Below are positions 48,444 to 59,830 of a stretch of DNA of 64,000 nt, piece by piece. How positions within the stretch are numbered: the stretch's first letter is position 1; each line of letters opens with the position of its first letter. The notes beneath the pieces are model-generated. The model ran no database searches and had not been told where the DNA came from. It was given only the letters and a program-made list of their open reading frames with translations. A program made the position numbers and the translations under genes. The stretch comes from Adiantum capillus-veneris (lineage: Eukaryota > Streptophyta > Polypodiopsida > Polypodiales > Pteridaceae), in the NCBI GenBank assembly GCA_014529385.2, contig CM043956.1, positions 60,087,120 to 60,151,119 of the forward strand. The letters are read 5' to 3'.

Positions 48444-50009
48444 CCTTCCTTTTTTCCAAAGAAGCTTTAACATATAACATGATTTTCCCTGGCATATTCA
48501 CTTCCTACTAAGGGAAGACAATGTGGTGAAAACACTGCATTCACTTGATTATAGAAAGAAAGCATAATCGGAAACTTTAATTTACATAAACTGTCTTACA
48601 TAGCTAACCTTATGCAAAATATACATGATGAGCCATCTATAATTTGCTCTTGCATACTGCAAGTATGCACATAATTAAATGAATACCAGATCTTTCCCCA
48701 ATAACATTCACATTGCTGAAATATCTTGCAATATTTGTGTTTTTGTAATGAATCAGAAGTCGTAAAATGTTGCTAGCACTGTCTGTACAAGCCACTACAA
48801 TTTAGAAGAATTTTGGCAAAATCTGTGGTAGCCAAATCAACAGACAAACGCAGACAACATATGACAGCTATTGAATGCTTTACAAGAACACAATTGAGTG
48901 TTTCAAGCTTGATGAGGTAAGGAAATGGAAATTGTAATGCAGAAAGTTTTCAAAAAGCTTATTTAATGGCAGTTTCATGCTTGGACTATTGAAACATGGT
49001 GTGCTACAATTCAATCATCAACCTGTAAAACTGGAATAGTATGATGTATTGCGATCGTTCGTCATGCTCGCATATGGAACTGCTTATGGGTATGGAAGTA
49101 TGGAAAAAGTATGGTTCACATCACGCACCACATGTCACATAGACTTACGACAGCCTAAATTCAAGGAAAACCATGCTATATATGACAGAAAACCATAATA
49201 TGCCCCGAATTGATTACTATACATATGAGACTCATATGAAAGAACGAACATACTTACATACCTCCACTCATCCAATAGGAAATAGATCCAGCAACCCGGA
49301 AGCCGATCCACACATGCATCCAACTCCGTGTTACACCTGTTATCTACCATGTCCCCTTCTCTCTCTAGGCATCTATCAGGTCACCCACCAGAAAGAAAGG
49401 TACTACAGGGGAGTATGCTCTCTCCATTTCACCTTCATAGTTGAGGATCCAGAGAAGGTGTGGACAAATATGAAATATTTTTTTTTACTTTCCCCTAAGT
49501 TTGGCATGCTTTAATTATGTATTGTCCACTCCTAATACCCATTACTTATTACCCCTATAGGTGACTACAACCAGCACAACCAAACTTTGGCATTTGCTTA
49601 TTTTTGCAATTACGCTCGTTGTATCAAATCCGGGCTTGTCTATCTCCAACGCCTAATAATTTCCCATACACCTCCCATGAGAAAAAGATTACATATATGA
49701 TGGCCCAAAACTCTGTAAAATTTGTCTACCCCATAGGTATGATTGGATTGTTGACTGTGCAAGCCTTTAGGTGCACACACTTGCAATTTGTGCATCACTC
49801 AATCAACAATGCCAAAAGCCATCGTGATGCATACGGGCACGCGGCCCTTGCCCGACCATGTTTCATGGCTAATATTTGGAAGGGATAGGCACCTCCCCTT
49901 GTGGCCTTCTGATGTGCTGCAAAAAAAAAAAAGGCCTCAATGCATATAGGCTACTGAATTTGGCATGCAAACTATGTGCATACCATGGGAAGATCAACAA
50001 AAATCAGCC
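48441..50009. other. Non-coding stretch, no gene recognised
   Basis: Short frames only (up to 113 codons at 49173-49514), with no family match. An A run at 49919-49932 may be the tail of a retroposed fragment. Confidence 0.5.
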
Positions 50010-50740
50010 CTCCTGTTACCGATCATATTGTGTATGGTGTGGTTCCGATTGATGTTTTGTAAGCTATCCTGTATGCCCATAGTGTTGAGTGTAATTGTTG
50101 ATCCCAGTCTGTCCTTGATTCTGATACAATTTTAGTCAAAATAGTGCATAGTGTTTTATTTGTGGCCTCAGCTTGCCCATTTGCCTGTGGATGATATGGA
50201 GCAGATTTCTTATGTATGACCATGAATTCCTCTAACAGGTATTCAATGACTTCATTAAGAAAATGTGTTCCTCGATCACTGACAATTTCTATTGGTAATC
50301 CGTATCGTACAAAGACATTCTCATACAAAAATTGTGCAGTGGTTCTTGCGTCTGCTTTTTGTGTTGCTTTGGCTTCAGCCCATTTTGTGAGATAGTCCGT
50401 AGGCACAATGATATATTGGGTATGGATGCGATATGCAGGGGGTGAAATAGGCCCCACAAAATCAATTCCCCATTTTGCAAATGCCCATGCTCCCACCATT
50501 GGTCGTAGTGGCATCTCTTCTCTCTTTATCGGCACCTTAGTGTGCTGTCATGCGTCACAACGCTTAACAAACTCCTCGGCATCCATGTGCATTGTAGGCC
50601 ACCATATTCTTGCGGTGGTTAAAACAATTTTTGTCGTCTTATCGCCTGAAAAATGACCTCCACTTATTCTTCCATGTGCGTGTTCTAAAATCAGCAAGTA
50701 TCCACTTTCACTTGCACAGATTCTAAGTCCACACATCTAC
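50010..50740 (-). mobile_element. Ty3/gypsy integrase fossil
   Basis: Minus-strand translation gives a Ty3/gypsy integrase: a zinc-finger part (about 50548-50736; GRISGGHFSGDKTTKIVL, RIWWPTMHMDAEEFVKRCDA) followed by the catalytic core (WGIDFVGPISPP, VSDRGTHFLNEVIEYLLEEF, SAPYHPQANGQAEATNKTL). It is broken, with at least two breaks, and has no LTRs in view. It is a short internal fragment of an old insertion, not of the young family at 10111. Confidence 0.85.
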
Positions 50741-51240
50741 CTCAACTTCACTGAGACATGACGAGAATATGTTCACGAGGTAAGGAGTTCACCTTCCATC
50801 TTCCATCTTACACCTCTAGACGTCGACCGGACAGTAAACAAGGATTTAGCATACCTCTTACACCTTAGAAGCTTGTGGGAAAGTAACTGAACCTCAACTC
50901 AAAGAAACCTGTCCTTCTCTCTCTCTCTCTCTCATACACACACACACACACAAACTTACGGGAGAATGCTAGCGGATTTGAAAGAGATGGAGCCCGTAGA
51001 GAGCGTCTGCGTAGGAGGTATCACCACTCCACTGCTTGAGAACATATCCAGACCTTCGCACACGTTGAAGTTTTTGTTAAGGAAAAATTACCAAAATACC
51101 CCTCTAATTTGTGGAAATTCCCAAAATACCCCTCTAATTTCAAAAATTCCCTTGTATCTATTTTGGTTGAATCGTTAAAGCTTATCATTACCTTGATTAT
51201 CTAACAGCGGTTTTGACAATCCTGTAAGCATAGCTACGCC
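50741..51240. other. Non-coding stretch upstream of NRPB4
   Basis: It contains (CT)n plus (CA)n at about 50916-50951 and a short direct repeat (CCAAAATACCCCTCTAATTT at about 51092 and 51122). No gene recognised. Confidence 0.5.
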
Positions 51241-51266
51241 ACTTGGCAATATCTCATTGGAGGAGC

Positions 51267-51275
51267 TATAAAAAA
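51267..51275 (+). promoter_or_regulatory. TATA-like box upstream of NRPB4
   Basis: TATAAAAAA lies in a GAGC..GAGG context about 390 bases before the NRPB4 start codon. If used, it would give a 5' UTR of about 350 bases. Functional use is inference. Confidence 0.4.
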
Positions 51276-51658
51276 GAGGAGATAATTTTGGCATTCGTCT
51301 TCCGCTTTGAGCGAACGATTCCTCAGGCCCATGAAGGAATCGTTCGTCGCAACGTTTACGTTCAGTATAGCGGGAAGCTCTCCTAAAGGCTGCGAGTGCT
51401 CTGCAACTACCCTGCACAAGCTCTGCCAAAGCCTGCAGCCTACGTCAGCAACCTCGCGAGCGATCGACTCTTCATGTGTGCTGGAAATCAATTGTTCGCT
51501 GACGTTCACGGAGAGGGAACGAACCAAGTGCATCTCTTTCATGTGCGCACTACAAGAGATCGGGTCGAAGCAACGCCTTCCAGGTCCCTGAAGACTTCGC
51601 TTTCTTTCTGTTGCGCTACTCTTGCAAGCGCGCGCGAGAGAGAATACCGCTACCCATC

Positions 51659-52045
51659 ATGGAAGAAGAAGATGCTTCAGAACTCAAGCTTGGTGAAGAC
51701 TTTGAGAAGGCAAAGTGCTTAATGAACTCTGAGGTAGCAGTCATTTTGGAAAGGAAGTATGAGCAAATCCAACAACTTTCTGATCCAGCATCTCAAGTAT
51801 CACAGGTCTTCGAGAAGTCCTTTCAGTATGTGAAGCACTTCAGTCGCTATCAAAATCCGAATGCTGTCAAACAAGTTCGAGAAGTGCTTAGTCAAAATCA
51901 GTTAGCTGAGTTTGAGGTTTGTGTAATTGGAAACTTGTGTCTTGATACATTGGAAGAAGCAAAGGCATTGGTTCCTTCTCTTGCTAAGAGAAGCAAATCT
52001 GATGAGGATGATGCAGATTTGGCAACAATTAAGAAGTTTGAATAG
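51659..52045 (+). CDS. NRPB4: RNA polymerase II subunit RPB4 (NRPB4-like), intronless
   Basis: A 128-residue frame. RPB4 pairs with RPB7 to form the stalk of RNA polymerase II in the nucleus. Seen: ELKLGEDFEKAKCLMNSEV near the N-terminus, then ILERKYEQIQQL, SQVSQVFEKSFQYVKHFSRY (about 45-64), VKQVREVLSQNQLAEFEVCV, IGNLCLDTLEEAKALVPSL and a final IKKFE, all in family order. The start MEEEDASEL is chosen because the family begins this way; an upstream in-frame ATG at 51611 adds a basic stretch unlike RPB4. The protein is about ten residues shorter than the roughly 138 I expect for plants, the loss falling between PSLAKRSKSDEDDAD and the last helix. The lack of introns suggests a retrocopy, though intact frames and a TATA-like box allow function. 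RPB4-like paralogues of Pol IV/V are an alternative identity. Confidence 0.85.
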   Translation: MEEEDASELKLGEDFEKAKCLMNSEVAVILERKYEQIQQLSDPASQVSQVFEKSFQYVKHFSRYQNPNAVKQVREVLSQNQLAEFEVCVIGNLCLDTLEEAKALVPSLAKRSKSDEDDADLATIKKFE

Positions 52046-52452
52046 TATGGATATGCATAAGGAGAGTTTGTATTGTCCAATTTTGACCATCATTCAAAGA
52101 CTTGAGTACAGCTTTTGACCATGTATGGTATGTGTCCAGCTAGAGAGAAATTCTCTGCTGAAACAAACCTTAAGATTCTGCCTTGAGGTGACTCGACTGG
52201 ATTGTGGTGTTGCTCTATTTCCTATTTTTTCTCCTGAACTTTGTTATTTTGCATGGTGGCTGATGATATGAGAGTTGATAACTTTCAAGACAGTTGCCAC
52301 AAGTCACACTGGGGCTTGATTGGCAACTTAATGCATAGCTGTTTGAACCCTGCATGAGAGGTAGATTGCAAGTGCCATCCTTGAGTCATGTGCAGAATGG
52401 GGAAAAGAATTATGAGCATTTGGAGCAGAGAACAAGAGAGGGAACATGAAAA
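52046..52452. other. Spacer between NRPB4-like frame and PPR frame
   Basis: It presumably contains the NRPB4 3' UTR. No clear A tail or target duplication was seen. Confidence 0.4.
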
Positions 52453-52877
52453 ATGCTTTCGGTAGAGGAAAGGCTTCATAGTTTAGAGCAGGGCGTACCT
52501 CTTTCAACAGATGAGCTTGTACAAATTTTGCAGAAGTGCAGGAAAGAGAGAGCTGGAAAAAATGGAGTGCGCTGTTATGCATACCTGCGGAAGCATGGAT
52601 TGGAAGCTGATATATATCTTGGTAATTATCTTGTTCCCATGTTGGTTGACATAGGACGAATCCAGGATACTCAGGTAGTCTTTGATTGGCTACCTTATCG
52701 AAATGAGCAGTCATGGAACTCTCTTCTTTCTGGATGTGTGAGTTGCGGCAAGGCACAACATGCTCTCATTCTTTACAAAAAGATGCAGGAAGATCCTTTG
52801 CACCCAAATGGGCATACATTTATTGCTTTACTCAGTGCCTGCGCTAAGCTAGCAGATCAGGAGAATGGTGTTGAATT
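52453..52877 (+). pseudogene. PLS-type PPR protein, 5' part, interrupted by a copia element
   Basis: The frame begins MLSVEERLHSLEQGVPLSTD and contains degenerate PPR motifs: an L-like unit (VRCYAYLRKHGLEADIYLGN), VPMLVDIGRIQDTQVVFDWL, EQSWNSLLSGCVSCGKAQHA, LILYKKMQEDPLHPNGHTFI, ALLSACAKLADQENG. PLS-type PPR proteins bind organelle RNA in a sequence-specific way, often for C-to-U editing. Near 52873-52877 (GAATT) the frame is cut by an LTR retrotransposon. The same reading frame resumes right after the element's other duplication copy at 58054. No organelle-targeting peptide is obvious at the start. As it stands the gene is disrupted, unless the element is removed by splicing, for which I see no evidence. 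Confidence 0.8.
52873..52877. repeat. Target-site duplication GAATT (left)
   Basis: GAATT precedes the 5' LTR and recurs at 58054-58058 right after the 3' LTR. Confidence 0.92.
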
Positions 52878-53103
52878 TGTAACCATATATATGTGGTAGA
52901 GATGTGTGTGAACACACTAAGACCGTCGGGGCATTTTTTCCCTCTTTAGGAGGTTTTTTCCCCGTGCATTGTATATACGCCCATCACTCTAGGGCTATCT
53001 ATCTTTCCATTGCACACTAAGTAACATACTCTCTATTGTGTGCCTTGAGCTTCCTTCGTCTTCTCCAAGCTGTGTGTGTTTCTCTGCAACCCTAATTCCA
53101 ACA
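52878..53103 (+). repeat. Copia 5' LTR (226 bp)
   Basis: It starts TGTAACCATATATATGTGG and ends CCTAATTCCAACA. It matches 57827-58053 apart from about five changes. Confidence 0.95.
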
Positions 53104-53105
53104 AT

Positions 53106-53117
53106 TGGTATCAGAGC
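53106..53117 (+). promoter_or_regulatory. Copia primer-binding site
   Basis: TGGTATCAGAGC, exactly the plant initiator tRNA-Met PBS, two bases after the LTR. Confidence 0.95.
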
Positions 53118-56100
53118 AGGTCACGTCCTCCCGGGCTTAGTCGCCAGCTGCTCCAACACACGCCTGCTCACTTTCTCCGATTTCAGTGAGCTTTGGCGAG
53201 CGTTCGCAAGTCGACAAAAATTTTGGGACTCCTCGAAGAGCTCGGTCTGCTCAGAATTTTGATTTGGGTTCATTTCGGCCTCCGTTTCCACTATAGGCAG
53301 TACTGCACAGGCTATTTCGTCATTTTGTGCAGAATTTCTATCAGTGCCGTTTTCTGCATAACAGGTGCCTTATAGTCTTCTACGGTTTGTGCTATATAGC
53401 ACAGGTTGTTTCCGCTCCATTTCTCCTATTTTCGGACAGTTTTCACATCAGGTCAGCATTTACCATGGCTGACAACAACAACACAGATGTGTTCAAGATG
53501 TTTGCTGCTAAGGACACGTTGGATGGGGACAACTACCCTATGTAGGCTTATATGATGCAACATGTTCTTGTGTCAAAGGGTGTCTGGAACATTGTGCAGG
53601 GCATTAATGTACGTCCTAGTTCTGAGGATGTAGGCGACGTTGAGGATGTTGCAGGTCTTGCTGCAAGGATTGCAGCTGTTAGAGTTGTTTTGCCTACTGG
53701 CAGAACAAGCTCGTTGGGATGTTAAGGATGCGCAGGCTCATGCATTGATTGCGTTGTCTGTGACGTGCACCATTGTTCCTCACATCCGTTCAGCAAAATC
53801 TGCAAAACAAGCTTGGGATATTTTAGCAGGTCTTTATACAAGCCGCAATGAGGCTAAAATTGCTTTGCTGCGTAAAGAGCTGGAGTCGAAGATTATGCAC
53901 GAGGAAGATGATATGGACACTTTCCTTGCTAGTGTCAAGGATATCAATGAGCAGCTTATTTCTGTAGGTGAAGTCATTTCAGACAGTTCCCTTGTGCAGA
54001 CTGTTCTTGATGCCTTACCAGATTCCTACCAGACTTTTGCTAGTACTTGGAAACTGATGACCCAAGGAAATCCTGAAGTTGTCAAGTTTGATGCATTATG
54101 CACATTGCTGTTGCAAGAGTCACTTTCCAGAAAAAACAGGATTAGGCAGCGTACAGTTGAACAGGCTTTTATTGCTTCTCAAAGAAAGGGTGATAACAGT
54201 AATGCAGCCACTTCTTATGGTTCTGCTGCGAGTAGCAAAACTTATGTTCCTAATGCTTCTGCTGGCAGCACTTCGTCTGGAAATTCTGGTGATAAGGGCA
54301 AAAAGAAGATGCGTTGCCATTATTGTGAAGCCAATGATCACTTGATCAAGTCGTGTCCTAAGTTGAAAGCCAAAGAGGCTAAGAAGAAAGAGGGTGGTTC
54401 CACTCCAAATGCTGGTTCCACTACAAATGCAGCCATTGTTGAGTCTTCTGTGAAAGGAGAGTGTGTTGCTGATGTTGATGCAGAATGGGCTTTTAGCGCA
54501 GAGTGGTCTTATAATCCTGTTGTCCATGATGCATGCTTGTCAGTTGCTGCAAATTCACATGTGTGGTATTTCGACAGTGGTGCTACAAAGCACATTACCT
54601 CACATCGTGAATTGTTTACCTCTCTCGAGTTTGTCCCTCATGGAAATTCAGTCACTTGTGCCAACAATGCCTCTTATCCAGTTCAGGGAGTTGGAAAGAT
54701 TGTGCTCACTACTGCTAATGGCAGTTCCTTCACACTTGTTGATGCACTTTATGTACCTGGGATCAAGAAGAATCTCTTGTCTGTATCCGCACTTGCTAGA
54801 CTTGGACTTGTAGTCAAATTTGTGGATGACAGATGTACAGTTCATGATCTCAGTTTTGGTGATTAAATTGTTGCATCTGGCCTTTTGTGCCGTGGGCTGT
54901 ATAAGCTCACTTTGTATGACAAGTGTGGACAAAACTTTGCAAATGCTGTTGCAGATTCAAGGGCTATTTTAGATGCAAAACTTTGGCATGCACGTTTTGG
55001 TCATCTGAATTTTGCCAGTTTGTTGCGTTTGCAGAAATCTGATATGGTTGCTTCTTTGCCGCCTCTTGAAGCACCTATCAAACATGTTTGTGAAGGCTGT
55101 ATTTTGGGTAAGATGCAGCGTTCCAAATTTCCAAAGGATGGTTCAGTTCGGGCCACATACAGGTTGCAGCTTGTGCATAGTGATGTTTGTGGGCCCATGC
55201 AAACTCCGTCCTTGGGCAATTACCTGTACTTCGTGACTTTCATTGATGACTACTCCAGGCATGCATGGGTATTTCCGCTTAAAGCGAAGTCCGAAGTTTT
55301 TATGTGCATCAAACAATTTCTGGCTATGGCTAAAAATGTCTCGAAATGTACTATGGGCACCCTCCGTTCCGATCGAGGGGGGGAGTATATGTCTCATGAA
55401 TTTAATGCATTTCTGGCTAGTCGTGGGATAAAACACCAATGTATAGTGCCTTATACACCTCAGCAAAATGGTGTTGCTGAGAGGAAAAACAGGTCACTGA
55501 CGAAAATGGCACGATGTATGGTCAAAAGTCAAGCTTTACCGCATTCTTTTTGGCTTGAAGCCATCATGCGTGTCACTTATGTACTTAACAGGTGTCCTAC
55601 GAAAGCTTTGCAGTCTATTACTCCATATGAAGCATGGCATGATAGAAAGCCTTCTATTGGGCACATGCGTGTTTTTGGCTGTTTGGCATATGCTTTGGTG
55701 CCACAAGTGCATCGCAGAAAATTGGATGATAAGGCTGTCAAATTATTTTTGTTGGTTACAGTGCTGAAAGCAAAGGTTACAGGTTGTATCATTCGCAAAC
55801 AAAACGTATTCTGGTTTCACGAGATGTAGTGTTTGTGGAAGATTCTGTTCAGTCCTTGCTGTCATGTACTAGAGACAGTAATGTAAGCTCACAGGACATT
55901 TATGACACTTTGTTGCCTCTTTTCAGTGGTGGAAGTACGAATTTAAGTTCCAATGAGGCAAATGTACAGCCTATGGGGGTTTTTGAAAATGTCGTAGATC
56001 AGCCTATTACTGATGCAGATGTACATGATGTACTTGATGAGGAAAGGGCTGAAAATGAGCAGGCTAGAGGTATGCCAAAATGGCTGGTGCACACTTTGCG

Positions 56101-57826
56101 TGACAGTAAATTGGATGCACCTTTGTCTAGTCGTACTCGTTCAGGCTCTCGCCATGCATCTTATGCATTAGATTGTTATGCTTTGGCTGTGTCTAGCTTA
56201 CATGATGTTGAGGAGCCTCTGACTTTTGATGAAGCACAAAATTCAAAAAATTGGATGGCTGCCATGCAATCAGAATATGATGCATTTATAGAAAATGACA
56301 CATGGACTTTATGTGATTTGCCTCCTGGCAAAAAGGCCATTGGTACGAAGTGGGTTTACAAGTTGAAACGCAAGCTGGATGGTGAGATCGATCGCCATAA
56401 GGCTCGACATGTTGCAAAGGGTTATGCACAGCAAAAAGGCATAGATTATGAAGAGACTTTTGCTCCCACTTGTCGTATGAGTACTGTGCGTTTTCTATGT
56501 GCATTGGCAGCTCATTTTGGTTGGGATGTACATCAATCAGACATTGTTACTACTTTCTTGAATGATGACATATTTGAGGAAGTTTATGTAACGCAGCCTC
56601 GCGGTTTTGTCATAAAAGGACAAGAGGACAAAGTGTGCAAATGTAACAAGGCTTTGTATGGGTTGAAGCAATCTCCTCGTGCTTGGTATGAGAAAGTTGA
56701 CACTCATTTGGTCAAACAAGGCTTTCGTAACAGTCCAACAGAAAGCACATTGTATGTAAAGCGTGAGGGTGATGTATTTCTCATCGTGGTTCTTTATGTT
56801 GATGATTTACTGATCACTGGACCAAATGAGAGACATATTGCTGAATTTAAGGCTGATTTGAATGCTACTTTCAAGATGAAAGATTTGGGGCTGTTGCATC
56901 ATTACTTGGGTATACAGTTTAAGCAATGTGATGGTGGTATTGCCTTGTGTCAGAAAAGTTACATAGAGACATTGCTATGTAAGTTTGGACTTGAGGATTG
57001 CAAACCTATTGCCACTCCCATGGAAACAGGTTTGAAGTTGAGTCTACATGATGCTGGCGATCCTGCTGATGTCACTCTTTACCAAACTGCTGTTGGCTGC
57101 CTCATTTATGTATGCAACACGAGGCCGGATATTCAGTTTGCAGTCTCACAGGTCAGCAGACTTATGCATAGCCCAGGGTCTAAGCATTGGCAGACTCTCA
57201 AGAGGATTTTCCGCTACCTTAGTGGCACTTTACATCTTGGCTTGTTTTATCCCAAGGGGGGATCATTGCCGCCAAACTTACATGCTTTTTCGGACTCAGA
57301 TTGGGCTGGTTGTTTTGACACGCGAGTGTCCACAAGTGGTTTCTGTTTCATGCTTGGCAGTTCATGTATATCATGGTTGAGCAAGAAGAAACCTACTGTG
57401 GCCACTTCGAGTTGTGAGGCTGAGTAGAGGGCAATCTTCACAGCTACGGTTGAGTGTGTATGGCTCAGATGTCTTATGGCTGATTTGGGTGTTGGACAGG
57501 ACACTGCCAACACTATCTACACTGACAGTCAGAGCGCATTGGCAGTTGCGAGGAACCCAGTTTTTCATGCTTGCACAAAGCACATTGAGGTGCATTACCA
57601 CTATGTCAAGGAGAGGCTCTCAGCAGGAGAGATCAGCTTGGCTTATGTGCCAACACAGGACAACCTTGTAGATCTTTTCACAAAGGCATTGTCTCGTGAG
57701 AAGCTTGAAGTTTTCCGCAAAGCTTTGGGCTTACTCCCCTTTGTGGACTGATCCTGTCCTCAAGGCATGGCACTTCCCTTTACTCATGTGCCAGCTCTCG
57801 TTCACCGCATCACTCCAGGGGGGATT

Positions 57827-58053
57827 TGTTACCATATACATGTGGTAGTGATGTGTGTGAACACACTAGGACCGTCGGGGCATTTTTTCCCTCTTTAGGA
57901 GGTTTTTTCCCCCGTGCATTGTATATACGCCCATCACTCTAGGGCTATCTATCTTTCCATTGCACACTAAGTAACATACTCTCTATTGTGTGCCTTGAGC
58001 TTCCTTCGTCTTCTCCAAGCTGTGTGTGTTTCTCTGCAACCCTAATTCCAACA
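57827..58053 (+). repeat. Copia 3' LTR (227 bp)
   Basis: It starts TGTTACCATATACATGTGG after the purine-rich CCAGGGGGGATT and ends CCTAATTCCAACA, followed by GAATT. Confidence 0.95.
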
Positions 58054-58260
58054 GAATTGCACTCAGAGATTGCTAGAAGAGGTTTGACAGGAGACTTTCT
58101 TGTGGGAAGTGCACTAGTCCACATGTATGCAAAATGTGGCTTGCTTGCATTGGCTCAAGAGGTTTTTGATGGACTTAATGTTAAAGATGCAATCACATGG
58201 ACATCTTTAATAGCAGGGTATGTGAAACTTGGGCATTTTGAGCAAGCCTTGCTGCTATAG
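58054..58260 (+). pseudogene. PPR gene, 3' part after the copia element
   Basis: The translation ELHSEIARRGLTGDFLVGSA, LVHMYAKCGLLALAQEVFDG, LNVKDAITWTSLIAGYVKLG, HFEQALLL is a typical PLS PPR pair and continues the frame of 52453-52877. A TAG closes it at 58258-58260, where the sequence joins the 675-bp tandem unit through the shared word GCCTTGCTG (58246-58254, also 58914-58922). The original 3' end of the gene therefore seems lost or replaced. Confidence 0.78.
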
Positions 58261-58927
58261 TAGGTTGCTTGAAACCAACACATACTTGGGGAACATGTTG
58301 GTTAGTATGTATGTTAGGTGCACTAAGTATGTATGTCAAGTGTGGTGCACTTCTCATGGCGTAACAAGTCATTGATGAGCTTCCTGTGCGGGATGTCATG
58401 TCTGATTGCAGGATATGCCCAAGAGGGGCATCGCCAGGAAAATCTCGGTTGTTTTCATTGGATGCGAAGAGAGGGCCTATGAGATCTTTTGGCGGGCAGG
58501 AAGCTCTGCGTTGATTTCAGGCTACGTTGGGCAGGAAGCTCTACGCGGATTTTAACAAATGCAAGGTGAGGGCATCTGTCCTGATGCAATCACCTACGCA
58601 TGCTTCTTGAAGGCATGTGACTCTATGCAAGATGCCGATATGAACTTAAAAATTCATTCTGATCTTATTAGTCAGGGGTTGTTGTCTAATGTCGTCTTTG
58701 AGAGTGCATTGATTTCGAGATGCGTGCAACAAGAGCAGGCCAAAAAGCTTCAAGCTGTTTTCAACAAATGAAAAGGGAGGGCCTCTCTCTAGATACAATC
58801 ACATACGAGTGTATCTTGAAGACATGTGGCTCTACACGAGATGCTGATATAAGCATAATAATTTATGCTTATATTGTTTGCCAAAGGCTATTGAAAAATG
58901 ATTTTTTGGTAATGCCTTGCTGATATT
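58253..58927 (+). repeat. 675-bp PPR-derived tandem unit, copy 1
   Basis: It starts TGCTATAGTAGGTTGCTTG and is repeated at 58928. Translated pieces carry PLS-PPR words (ICPDAITYACFLKACDSMQD, LSLDTITYECILKTCGSTRD, SMYVKCGALLMA, DELPVRDV) but in shifting frames with stops, so it is a pseudogene. The unit length is divisible by three, yet no frame stays open across it. Confidence 0.9.
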
Positions 58928-59602
58928 TGCTATAGTGGGTTGCTTGAAACCAACACATACTTGGGGAACATGTTGGTTAATATGTATGTTAGGTGCAAAG
59001 AGTATGTATGTCAAGTGTGGTGCACTTGTCATGGCGCAACAAGTCGTTGACGAGCTTCCTGTGAGGGATGTCATGTCTGATTGCAGGATATGTCCAAGAG
59101 GGGCATCGCCAGGAAAATCTGGGTTGTTTTCATTGGATGCGAAGAGAGGGCCTATGAGATCTTTGGCGGGCAGGAAGCTCTGCGTTGATTACAGGCTACG
59201 TTGGGCAGGAAGCTCTATGCCGATTTTAACAAATGCAAGGTGAGGGCATATGTCCTGATGCAATCACCTACGCATGCTTCTTGAAGGCATGTGACTCTAT
59301 GCAAGATGCCAATATGAACTTAAAAATTCATTCTGATCTTATTAGTCAGGGGTTGTTGTCTAATGTCGTCTTTGAGAGTGCATTGATTTTGGGATGCGTG
59401 CAACAAGAGCAGGCCAGAAAGCTTCAAGCTGTTTTCAACAAATGAAAAGGGAGGGCCTCTCTCTAGATACAATCACATACGAGTGTATCTTGAAGGCATG
59501 TGGCTCTACACGAGATGCTGATATAAGCATAATAATTTATGCTTATATTGTTTGCCAAAGGCTATTGAAAAATGATGTTTTTGGTAATGCCTTGCTGATA
59601 TT
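58928..59602 (+). repeat. 675-bp PPR-derived tandem unit, copy 2
   Basis: Nearly identical to copy 1, with only scattered substitutions and a one-base difference in a T run near 59160. The start word TGCTATAGTGGGTTGC recurs at 59603. Confidence 0.92.
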
Positions 59603-59830
59603 TGCTATAGTGGGTTGCTTGAAACCAACACATACTTGGGGAACAAGTTGGTTAATATGTATGTTAGGTGCACCGAGTATGTATGTCAAGTGTGGTGCAC
59701 TTGTCATGGCGCAACAAGTCGTTGACGAGCTTCCTGTGCGGGATGTCATGTCTGATTGCAGGATATGCCCAAGAGGGGCATCGCCAGGAAAATCTCGGTT
59801 GTTTTCATCGGATGCGAAGAGATGGCCTCT
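59603..59830 (+). repeat. 675-bp PPR-derived tandem unit, partial copy 3
   Basis: It follows copies 1 and 2 closely up to about 59820 and then switches to a more diverged PPR relic. Confidence 0.88.

Larger units (their letters stand above)
52878..58053 (+). mobile_element. Broken Ty1/copia LTR retrotransposon inserted in the PPR gene
   Basis: 5' LTR 52878-53103, PBS 53106-53117, interior, a purine tract (about 57817-57826) and 3' LTR 57827-58053, with GAATT on both sides. Parts in copia order: gag (about 53464-54350, ending in a zinc knuckle CHYCEANDHLIKSC), protease (near 54570, YFDSGATKHIT), integrase (about 54960-55780), RT (about 56290-57000, VLYVDDLLITG) and RNase H (about 57280-57720). 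The order integrase before RT defines Ty1/copia. The coding region is broken, with roughly four to five breaks. The LTRs differ at about four positions plus one length change in 227 (about 2%), so insertion is fairly recent. Confidence 0.95.

Noticed and set aside
51549-51561. CACTACAAGAGAT resembling a CACTA transposon end
   Set aside because: There is no matching inverted end, no 3-bp duplication, and it lies in the presumed 5' UTR of the NRPB4-like frame.
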